Position numbers and translations under genes: made by a program. A stretch of DNA of 7,618 bases from CAZABG01 sp964483465 (GTDB lineage Bacteria; Chlamydiota; Chlamydiia; Chlamydiales; Parachlamydiaceae), in assembly GCA_964483465.1 (NCBI GenBank), contig CAZABG010000101.1, positions 1 through 7,618 on the forward strand, written 5' to 3'. Shown here piece after piece: positions 1-5,714 of this stretch. The first letter of the stretch is position 1. The number at the start of each line of letters is the position of its first letter. The notes under the pieces are model-generated. The model was not told the origin of the DNA, ran no database searches, and saw nothing but the letters and a program-made list of their open reading frames with translations.

Positions 1-37
1 CAGATGAGTTAAAGTTATACTTGACAATCCACATAGC

Positions 38-162
38 AGGCAGAATAGCGACAGAATGGGCGCGCTAAAAGCGCGCTTGTAATATGCGCCAAAGGCGCCC
101 CGTCTGCCGTAGGCAGCCTATTTATCCGCTGAAAGCGGCACTAAATTGTGGCTATTCTGCCT
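38..162. repeat. 125-base structured intergenic element: 12-bp inverted repeat enclosing four 3-base-loop hairpins
   Basis: The outer arms are perfect inverted repeats: AGGCAGAATAGC at 38-49 and GCTATTCTGCCT at 151-162. Between them are four perfect small hairpins, each with a 3-base loop: 60-76 (7-bp stem, GCGCGCT/AGCGCGC), 86-98 (GCGCC/GGCGC), 104-116 (CTGCC/GGCAG) and 126-138 (CCGCT/AGCGG). Their stem sequences differ, so they are not copies of one unit; what they share is the shape. None is followed by a T-run on either strand, so they do not look like intrinsic terminators. No target-site duplication is visible outside the arms and no ORF lies inside. It could be a MITE- or REP-like element, a structured RNA, or a nucleoid/recombination site. 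The structure is certain; the identity is unknown. Confidence 0.75.
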
Positions 163-195
163 TCCGCCTTCATCCTTCCTTCCGCCTTCCCTTCT
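160..195. repeat. Two-copy 18-bp polypyrimidine tandem repeat
   Basis: The 12-mer CCTTCCGCCTTC occurs at 160-171 and again at 178-189, an 18-base period. The last six bases of the two units differ (172-177 and 190-195). On the minus strand it reads as a purine tract built from AAGGCGG-like words. It touches the right arm of the hairpin element and runs into the stop codon of the CstB-like gene (194-196), so it lies exactly where that protein is cut short compared with its family. This looks like a decayed or slippage-prone minisatellite. Confidence 0.7.
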
Positions 196-1420
196 ACTTT
201 TTGGCGGCGATTTTTTTAAATCCGATTGATTTTAGGTAGGACGCGGCAATCATAGCTCTCACTCCTGCTACGCACACCGGCATAAACGGCTGTTCTGGAT
301 TTAAACTTTTCGCTTTTTCAGGAAGCTCGCCGAGCTCCATGATGATCGTATCAGGATAAGGCTCTTCACTAACTTCAAAAGGCGTTCTCACATCGATAAG
401 CTGATAGTTTTGCGGCTCTTCTAAAAAATCAAGGGTCTCTTCCTGTTTTAAATCGATCGGAATAACGTCATTAAACCCTACTATCGAAAGAATCTGTTTT
501 ACGAAATCGAACGGCGCTTTAACGGGCGGGATGATACGCAGTGGAGCGTAAGGCGCCATCATCAGTGTCCAAATCAGAAATGAAGGACACCACGGAATAT
601 TGACTGCCCCTTTATTATGGCCTGCCGCAAAAGAAACAGGATCGCGCGTGTCGATAACAAAAGGCTTTTCCGATAGCTTCGGCATTTCGCCTGTAAGATT
701 TATGTTCTTGATTCGATCAAAGGCAATAGGCGTTGCGGGAAGATGGCTTAATATCTCTTCTACCCATTGCTGCTCGGATGTGTCATTGAATAAATCATAA
801 CGCTCATCTCCTAAACTGGATTCTTGCACCAATTTGGAAACTTTCCCAAGCAAAGTTGCGGCTCCATGGTTTGGAAATATCGGAAGCTCATCGGGAAGAG
901 GTTTTAAGATATGGAAAAGAGAATGATAAAGTTCATGCGCAAGCGTTTCGCTTTCACCTTTCATCAAATCAGGACGCCCAACGCCCCCATTTAGAACTAA
1001 ATCCCCCGTAAGAAGGCCGATAAGATTTTCATCGTGAAAAACTTTAAATACGAGGTGTTCAGGCGTAGGTCCCGGCGTATGCAAAGCCTCGAAACGGAAA
1101 TTTCCCACCGAAACGGAATCGCCATTTTTTAATTCCTTATCGGCATAGGCCACTTTCCACTCAGGACCCCCGCATATCGATGCATATATGACAGGTTTAT
1201 TATTTAGAGCTGTTTTAAGTTTTTTTGCCCCTGAAATATAGTCCAAATGAACATGCGTCTCAAGGATCGCCTCGATCTTATACCCTTTATGCTCGACTGC
1301 TCTCAAAATAGGATCGATATCAAGCGTCGGATCGACAACCGTACAAGTCATCGAATGTTCGTCGCCGATAATGTAGGTATAAATGGCAAGTTCTCTTTGC
1401 TGAATGCGATGGAATAGCAT
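194..1420 (-). CDS. CstB-like metallo-beta-lactamase/rhodanese protein, metal site altered and C-terminus short
   Basis: The 408-residue protein has the order MBL domain (about 1-200), degenerate rhodanese (about 245-320), rhodanese (about 335-408). This is the architecture of CstB-type persulfide dioxygenase-sulfurtransferases, which oxidise persulfide sulfur in the cytoplasm. Seen in the MBL domain: THVHLDY at 55-61, where the family has HxHxDH, so the last His is Tyr61; TPGPT at 115-119, where the family has TPGHT, so an iron-ligand His is Pro118; Asp140 in LTGD; and His185 in FPNHGA. The middle rhodanese begins with a typical IDTRD..F..GH..GA.NIP stretch but has no catalytic Cys, as expected for the pseudo-rhodanese of CstB. 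The last domain has the Cys383 loop CVAGVR, then ends nine residues after the usual helix, without the V..GG...W ending of rhodaneses. It is the last gene of a three-gene string, 6 bases after the transporter, with no clear Shine-Dalgarno sequence. Family assignment is firm; persulfide dioxygenase activity is doubtful. Confidence 0.88.
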   Translation of the reverse strand: MLFHRIQQRELAIYTYIIGDEHSMTCTVVDPTLDIDPILRAVEHKGYKIEAILETHVHLDYISGAKKLKTALNNKPVIYASICGGPEWKVAYADKELKNGDSVSVGNFRFEALHTPGPTPEHLVFKVFHDENLIGLLTGDLVLNGGVGRPDLMKGESETLAHELYHSLFHILKPLPDELPIFPNHGAATLLGKVSKLVQESSLGDERYDLFNDTSEQQWVEEILSHLPATPIAFDRIKNINLTGEMPKLSEKPFVIDTRDPVSFAAGHNKGAVNIPWCPSFLIWTLMMAPYAPLRIIPPVKAPFDFVKQILSIVGFNDVIPIDLKQEETLDFLEEPQNYQLIDVRTPFEVSEEPYPDTIIMELGELPEKAKSLNPEQPFMPVCVAGVRAMIAASYLKSIGFKKIAAKK

Positions 1421-1426
1421 GATTAA

Positions 1427-2632
1427 TCAGGTGGTTAAAGGGGTTTTTCGATAAGTATAAAGGCGAAGTCCGCCGATAAGGCAAATGGATGCGCCAATAA
1501 TTAACGGCATAGAGGCGGATGAAAAAGCCAAGAGAGCGGATCCGATAAAGGGAATGATTGCACCCCTTAAACCGATAGCCATCAAGTTAATATTCGTGTA
1601 GGGCGCGCTATCTTCCGATCCGGCAAAGAGAGGGCCTGACATGTTCCACGTAAGCTCTTGGCCCGCTTGCGCAATTCCATAAAAAAAGTAGGCGATATAG
1701 AGCCATACCAAATGAATTTCTGATGAAAGCAATAAAAGGGGAAATAATCCGGCAAAAACCGCGATGACCCCGGAAAAAAAGAAAATGTCCGATTTATTAA
1801 GCCTTGCCCCGAACCAAGGGGAAGCAAGCGCAAACCCAAGCCCTTTACATAAAGTGATAGCGACCGACAATTCGGTATATGAAAGCTTCAAAATATCGGT
1901 AAAAAAGATGGGAAGCGCCGGCTGGATCATCATTAGCCCCGCTCCTACAAACATAAATCCAAACTGATACTTGGTGAAATCGGTGCGCTCTTTCAAAAGC
2001 TTGAAACTATCTTTCCAAGGTTTTTTTATGGTATGAGCAATACCTTTTGCAGGGATATTTTCGGCAATCGGCACGGGAATCGATTTATAGATTAAATCCG
2101 AACTGATTCCGATGAGCGCCGCTATAGGAAACAGCCAGCGCCAGGCTTCATGATAATGATCCATCAAGCCGCCGATAATAAACGGCAGAAAGCCTCCGCC
2201 CATGTAACAAAAGGCTTGAATGAAAGAAAATATCCTTTCTCTTTTGGGTTTTGCGACATTTCGGTTCAGAATTTCCATCCAGGCAGGAACAGTGCCGAGC
2301 TGCAGCATCATGTAGCCCGCATAGGCCACAATAAAAAACCAGGGAGTCGTAACAAAAGGAAAAAGAAAGAAAGGTAAATAAGCAAGCGCTCTTGCGAGCC
2401 TGATATTTTTAACGAGCCTATCAGGCCTTCCGCCCACTTGGGCGCCCCAATACATCGAAACGAGCGAAAGGAGCGGCTTTAAAGTTACAAGGCACGCAAT
2501 TTGAAAGGGAGTCGCTCCCAAATCCTTATAAAGAATGACAGGAATTAATGCGTGCAGAGCCCAAAAAGGCACGTCAAGCAGCCTTGTAAGGGCATAACTC
2601 CATATGGATTTTTTTGAAAGGGCGAAGTCCAT
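1427..2632 (-). CDS. MFS transporter, 12 transmembrane segments
   Basis: The 401-residue inner-membrane protein has about 12 hydrophobic segments (approximately 10-32, 43-63, 81-94, 97-117, 135-157, 163-182, 222-243, 253-273, 282-301, 305-325, 345-368 and 374-392). A polar central loop at about 183-220 splits it into the two six-helix halves typical of the major facilitator superfamily. The loop after the second helix, WGAQVGGRPDRLVKN (62-76), is a recognisable but divergent motif A (family G-x3-D-R-x-G-R). No substrate-specific motif is recognisable, so the cargo is unknown. It starts 7 bases after the stop of the cysteine-rich gene and ends 6 bases before the CstB-like gene, so co-transcription is very likely. 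The start is the first ATG after the upstream stop, without a clear Shine-Dalgarno sequence. Some relatives are annotated as folate/biopterin, sugar or AmpG-like permeases; nothing here decides between them. Confidence 0.85.
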   Translation of the reverse strand: MDFALSKKSIWSYALTRLLDVPFWALHALIPVILYKDLGATPFQIACLVTLKPLLSLVSMYWGAQVGGRPDRLVKNIRLARALAYLPFFLFPFVTTPWFFIVAYAGYMMLQLGTVPAWMEILNRNVAKPKRERIFSFIQAFCYMGGGFLPFIIGGLMDHYHEAWRWLFPIAALIGISSDLIYKSIPVPIAENIPAKGIAHTIKKPWKDSFKLLKERTDFTKYQFGFMFVGAGLMMIQPALPIFFTDILKLSYTELSVAITLCKGLGFALASPWFGARLNKSDIFFFSGVIAVFAGLFPLLLLSSEIHLVWLYIAYFFYGIAQAGQELTWNMSGPLFAGSEDSAPYTNINLMAIGLRGAIIPFIGSALLAFSSASMPLIIGASICLIGGLRLYTYRKTPLTT

Positions 2633-2639
2633 TATTTCG

Positions 2640-3428
2640 CTATTCTACCAAACGGCGCCATTGTTTTATAAGCTGAATGATTTTGTCTTTCGTCGGTTCA
2701 AGTACAACAGTGAGTCCCGGCTTAATTCCCTCTTCTGAAAGTTCAAAAGCTTTCATGGTATTGCAAATTCGGCCGTCAAGCCTCACCCCTATCCCCTTAA
2801 TGCCGGCTAAATTGCCCCAGTCGGCGAACATGGTCAAGGTCATTTCGCAGGCGGTAATTATAAACGCGATCTGTTTATCGGGGTGTTTTTCGATCAATTC
2901 AAACATTTTTTCACCAATATAGTGAACTGTCGGAATAAAAACGGGGACCGTATCCTTTTCAGGCAGCATGTTTACCGCTTTTCCTATAAAACACTGGCGA
3001 CAGACGGGATTCTCAGCGTCATGAATGCACTTATCCGTAAAACGGCCTGACGGACATTCAAACGGTTTATGGCAATAGGAGAAACCTACAACGAGTAAAG
3101 GCTTTTTTTCAAGAAGGCGATCAAACTCATCAAACGATTTAATCCCATAAAAGAAAAAATCGCCTTCTCGTTTTAAAGGATATAATAAGGATTTGAAATA
3201 GCGTAAAGCATGAGTAAAAGGCTTCTTTAAAACACTTTTTAAAATTTTAAATCCTTTATCTTTTTTTACCATCCAATAAAGGCTTTTCAGCGTCAAAAAA
3301 CGGGCTGTGTCGGGGGTAATCCCGACCATATTGGGAAGTTTACCCAATTTCTTGATAGGAGCGATTTTTTCAGCTGCTTGAACGCCGCTTTCCCATTCCT
3401 CTTCTTGCCACACTTTCAATTTTGTCAT
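2640..3428 (-). CDS. Cysteine-rich conserved hypothetical protein
   Basis: I do not recognise this 262-residue protein with certainty. It has a basic, helical N-terminal third (about 25-90), then a cysteine cluster with Cys119, 125, 134, 143 and 146 (spacing C-x5-C-x8-C-x8-C-x2-C). The last pair, CRQC, has the look of a metal or Fe-S ligand pair. Two more cysteines, 194 (ITACEMT) and 222 (GRICNTM), lie in the C-terminal alpha/beta-looking half, which alternates hydrophobic strands (111-116, 161-166, 186-193, 238-243) with helices. There is no signal peptide or membrane segment, so it is probably cytosolic. This pattern loosely recalls DUF116-like cysteine proteins, but I could not confirm it. 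It is the first gene of the three-gene minus-strand string. Its ATG is fixed upstream by an in-frame TAG at 3432-3434, two codons away, so it cannot be longer. Confidence 0.8.
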   Translation of the reverse strand: MTKLKVWQEEEWESGVQAAEKIAPIKKLGKLPNMVGITPDTARFLTLKSLYWMVKKDKGFKILKSVLKKPFTHALRYFKSLLYPLKREGDFFFYGIKSFDEFDRLLEKKPLLVVGFSYCHKPFECPSGRFTDKCIHDAENPVCRQCFIGKAVNMLPEKDTVPVFIPTVHYIGEKMFELIEKHPDKQIAFIITACEMTLTMFADWGNLAGIKGIGVRLDGRICNTMKAFELSEEGIKPGLTVVLEPTKDKIIQLIKQWRRLVE

Positions 3429-3431
3429 AAT
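3405..3431 (+). promoter_or_regulatory. Candidate promoter of the SNF2 gene, inside the start of the divergent gene
   Basis: TTGCCA at 3405-3410 matches five of six bases of the -35 consensus and CATAAT at 3426-3431 matches five of six of the -10 consensus. The spacer is 15 bases, slightly short. A start about 7 bases after the -10 box would fall at roughly 3438, leaving almost no 5' leader before the ATG at 3440. This is consistent with the lack of a Shine-Dalgarno sequence there. The call rests on motif resemblance only. Confidence 0.3.
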
Positions 3432-3439
3432 CTATACGG

Positions 3440-5515
3440 ATGTTCAATATTACCCCTGAAGAGGCAAAAAAGCAATTCGCGTCTCTTACCTTTAATGGAA
3501 AACGGATCGTTGCCGACATTTTTGGTCAGCATAAAGCCGTTTTAGTAGTGGAAATCGATAGAGAAATCACCTTATCGGCCCTTTTTACCGTTAACGGCAA
3601 AGAAATCGAATGCGATAAAGTGGATTATTTATTCCCAGGCCCTCCGGTCGGAATCATCAAAGGCATCTCGCTTTATTTTTTAGACACGTTTATCCCCTAC
3701 TCCCTACTTAAAACGCTTCCTAAAAAAATCGACATTTCAAAATTGAAAGAGTTAATGGAGGAATACGAAGTTATTGTCCTTGGCGAGATCCCGAAAGAAA
3801 AAGGGCAAATCGAATGGATCGATCCTTATGGCATGACGGTTAAATTACTGACGCCTTCTTTAGAAAAGGAACTATTAGATTCCGGCTATCGCAAACAAGG
3901 CGCTATGTACTACTGCCCCAAAAATGAAGTTTTCAAAGCATCTGAAAAACTAAATGCGAGAGAATGGGATATTCTTAATAAAACCGGACAAAAAGTCGTC
4001 CCTCTAACGTCGCATGAAGTTCATTATGATTTTAAAAAAGACTTAGAAGTGACCGCTACGCTTAACTTTGGCAAAGAGTCGATTGAATTAAGCCCCTCTC
4101 TTGCGCTGCCGCAAAATAAGGTGGGGCTTCTTCCTGACCATTTCAAACTCGCGCCTCTTCTTAAAGAAGGCCGATATCATGATAAAAAATGGCTGCTTCC
4201 CAAAAAATACGCGGGACTTGTTCTAGATAAATTCGAGCCCCCAAAAACCGAACCCGGAAAAATAAATGCCGATTTACGCCCTTATCAGGAGCAAGGGGTT
4301 CGCTGGCTTAATTTTCTTTATGATAGCGGCTTTTCAGGGGCTCTATTAGCCGATGACATGGGGCTTGGAAAAACGGTTCAAACTCTGTCATTTTTGACAC
4401 GTATGCAGGGCCCCGTATTGATAATTGTTCCGACCTCGCTTCTTTTTAATTGGCAAAGGGAGATCGCAAGATTTTGCCCCGGCATGAAAGTATCGCTTTA
4501 TCATGGCTCTGATAGAGATTCGAACTTTAAGAGCGGAATTATCCTTACCACCTACGGCCTTATTAGAAACGATTTACCCCATTTTCAGAAGATCGCCTTT
4601 GATACGATCGTGCTTGATGAAGCGCAGCTTGTAAAAAACCGGGCGAGCGATACCTATCAAGCCGTATCGTCGCTCGGCTCACAATTTAAGCTCGCGATCA
4701 CAGGAACGCCTGTCGAAAACCGTTTAGATGAATTAAAAGCACACTTTCAATTTCTGATGCCCGATTTGATCGATAATGCCGACTCAGTCGCCACCGTCAG
4801 AAAAAAAATCGCTCCTTTTACCTTGAGACGCACGAAAAAAGAGGTGTTAAAAGAGCTGCCTGAAAGAGTTGATGAAACTTTAATTGTCGAAATGACGGAA
4901 GCGCAAGCGATAGCTTATCAAGAAGTTCTCGATGGCGCGCAGATTGAAGAGCTTAATAACCCGATTCATATTTTGGAACTGATCCTGCGCTTAAGGCAGA
5001 CTGCTTGCCACCCTCTTCTTGCTGGTCTATCCATTGACGAAAGCGGAAAAACCGATCTGATCTTAAAGGATATTGAAACGCTTATCTCAGAGGGGCAAAA
5101 TGTGCTTGTTTTCAGCCAATTTACGTCCTATTTGAAACTTATTCGCAAGCGTTTCCCTGACGCCCTTTATTTTGACGGAGAGACAAGAAACCGTGAAGAG
5201 ATTGTAGACGCCTTCCAAAAGGGAGAAAACCCTCTCTTGCTCATGTCTTTAAAGGCAGGAGGCATAGGCTTAAACCTGACGCGGGCTGACACGGTTATGA
5301 TGATAGACCCCTGGTGGAACGATAAAGTGGAAGAGCAAGCGATATCCCGCGCCCATCGAATGGGAAGAGAAGCGCCTGTTTTTGTAAGACGCTATATATC
5401 AAAAGGATCGATAGAGGAAAAAATAGAACAGCTCAAGGAGGAAAAAAAGGCCCTATTCGACGAGCTGTTTGATGGGAAGGCTACAAAAGATCAACTTAAA
5501 TCACTCTTCGTCTAA
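3440..5515 (+). CDS. Compact SNF2-family DNA-dependent ATPase (helicase-like)
   Basis: The 691-residue protein has a complete C-terminal SNF2 motor: Q-motif-like LRPYQEQGVRWL (279-290), Walker A DDMGLGKT (305-312), DEAQ box (393-396), TGTP (421-424), the VLVFSQFT strand (555-562), motif V with KAGGIGLNL (605-613) and motif VI QAISRAHRMGR (633-643). Such proteins move along double-stranded DNA using ATP and remodel protein-DNA complexes; they are not true strand-separating helicases. The N-terminal 270 residues are an unrecognised alpha/beta region without the CxC...CxH zinc (SWIM) motif found in many longer bacterial SNF2 proteins of over 1000 residues. The linker between the two RecA lobes (about 470-520) is also short. 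The ATG is the first possible start, because an in-frame TAA lies at 3428-3430. There is no convincing Shine-Dalgarno sequence. It diverges from the cysteine-rich gene and overlaps the convergent small gene by 15 bases at its 3' end. Confidence 0.92.
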   Translation: MFNITPEEAKKQFASLTFNGKRIVADIFGQHKAVLVVEIDREITLSALFTVNGKEIECDKVDYLFPGPPVGIIKGISLYFLDTFIPYSLLKTLPKKIDISKLKELMEEYEVIVLGEIPKEKGQIEWIDPYGMTVKLLTPSLEKELLDSGYRKQGAMYYCPKNEVFKASEKLNAREWDILNKTGQKVVPLTSHEVHYDFKKDLEVTATLNFGKESIELSPSLALPQNKVGLLPDHFKLAPLLKEGRYHDKKWLLPKKYAGLVLDKFEPPKTEPGKINADLRPYQEQGVRWLNFLYDSGFSGALLADDMGLGKTVQTLSFLTRMQGPVLIIVPTSLLFNWQREIARFCPGMKVSLYHGSDRDSNFKSGIILTTYGLIRNDLPHFQKIAFDTIVLDEAQLVKNRASDTYQAVSSLGSQFKLAITGTPVENRLDELKAHFQFLMPDLIDNADSVATVRKKIAPFTLRRTKKEVLKELPERVDETLIVEMTEAQAIAYQEVLDGAQIEELNNPIHILELILRLRQTACHPLLAGLSIDESGKTDLILKDIETLISEGQNVLVFSQFTSYLKLIRKRFPDALYFDGETRNREEIVDAFQKGENPLLLMSLKAGGIGLNLTRADTVMMIDPWWNDKVEEQAISRAHRMGREAPVFVRRYISKGSIEEKIEQLKEEKKALFDELFDGKATKDQLKSLFV
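3447..3475 (-). promoter_or_regulatory. Candidate promoter of the three-gene minus-strand string, inside the SNF2 coding start
   Basis: Read on the minus strand, TTGCTT (3475-3470) and TAATAT (3452-3447) are separated by 17 bases, the ideal spacing, though the boxes match the consensus only three and four of six. Transcription would begin near 3440, giving a leader of about 11 bases before the ATG at 3428. Only 11 bases separate the two divergent start codons, so a promoter for this string must lie in the SNF2 coding region somewhere close to here. Confidence 0.25.
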
Positions 5516-5680
5516 TAAGCCGTTATCGAGGATTTCTTTTGCGCTTCTTTTTACACTCTCTAAGCCTTCAGAGAAGCCAAGGAGGCGCATAAGGTTATCG
5601 ATATTATCTACTTCAGTCTTAAGCTGATCGTTTACCGATTCTAATATGGCTATCTTTCTCATTAGTTGGGCTTTAGTCAT
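5501..5680 (-). CDS. Small helical protein of unknown function, 59 residues
   Basis: I chose the ATG at 5680 rather than the upstream in-frame ATG at 5707. On the minus strand a strong AGGAGGG sits five bases before it, while the upstream ATG has nothing comparable. The protein begins MTKAQLMRKIAILESVNDQL and is nearly all predicted helix. Hydrophobic residues are spaced as in a short coiled coil (about 5-35), followed by an LLGFSEGLESVK turn-helix segment and an acidic end (LLDEE). It has no membrane segment or cysteine. The length, strong ribosome site and amphipathic pattern support a real gene. It could be a small dimerising regulator or chaperone-like protein, but I do not recognise the family. 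It follows the lipase-like gene by 34 bases and overlaps the SNF2 gene tail to tail. Confidence 0.72.
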   Translation of the reverse strand: MTKAQLMRKIAILESVNDQLKTEVDNIDNLMRLLGFSEGLESVKRSAKEILDNGLLDEE

Positions 5681-5708
5681 ATTACCCTCCTGGTTGAAGG
5701 GTAACATG
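5678..5708 (-). promoter_or_regulatory. Hairpin sequestering the start codon and part of the ribosome binding site of the small gene
   Basis: In the minus-strand RNA, CATGTTACCCT (5708-5698) can pair with AGGGTAATATG (5688-5678) over 11 consecutive pairs, one of them G-U, around a 9-base loop (5697-5689). The 3' arm contains the AUG of the 59-residue protein and the GGG of its AGGAGGG ribosome site; the first half of that site is in the loop. The fold would hinder ribosome entry until opened by heat, a ligand, a protein or an upstream translating ribosome. As DNA, the same near-palindrome could be an operator. The pairing is seen directly; the regulatory role is inference. Confidence 0.5.
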
Positions 5709-5714
5709 CAGGAT

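Noticed and set aside
21..49. Perfect TTGACA at 21-26 on the plus strand as a -35 box
   Set aside because: No acceptable -10 box at 16-18 bases: the sequence there is AATAGC, and CAGAAT lies only 14 bases away. No plus-strand gene follows before 3440.
60..138. The GC-rich hairpins as an intrinsic terminator for the minus-strand operon
   Set aside because: None is followed by a T-run in the minus-strand direction, stems are mostly 5 bp, and four differing hairpins in a row are not a usual terminator arrangement.
600..800. Plus-strand 66-codon open frame
   Set aside because: Antisense to the rhodanese region of the CstB-like gene, no ribosome site, low-information translation; a shadow.
1582..1839. 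Minus-strand 85-codon open frame, with plus-strand frames at 1764-1967 and 2150-2377
   Set aside because: All lie inside the MFS transporter gene in other frames; the transporter frame has clear transmembrane periodicity and these do not look like proteins.
2639..2649. GCTATTCTACC, a 10-of-11 match to the inner part of the right arm of the hairpin element
   Set aside because: It lies across the stop codon of the cysteine-rich gene without any hairpin next to it; most likely a chance match.
2677..2922. Plus-strand 81-codon open frame
   Set aside because: Antisense to the cysteine-rich gene, no ribosome site or recognisable content.
5681..5707. Longer 68-residue form of the small protein starting at 5707
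   Set aside because: The upstream ATG has no ribosome site, whereas AGGAGGG is correctly placed for the ATG at 5680; the nine extra codons coincide with the hairpin arm and loop.
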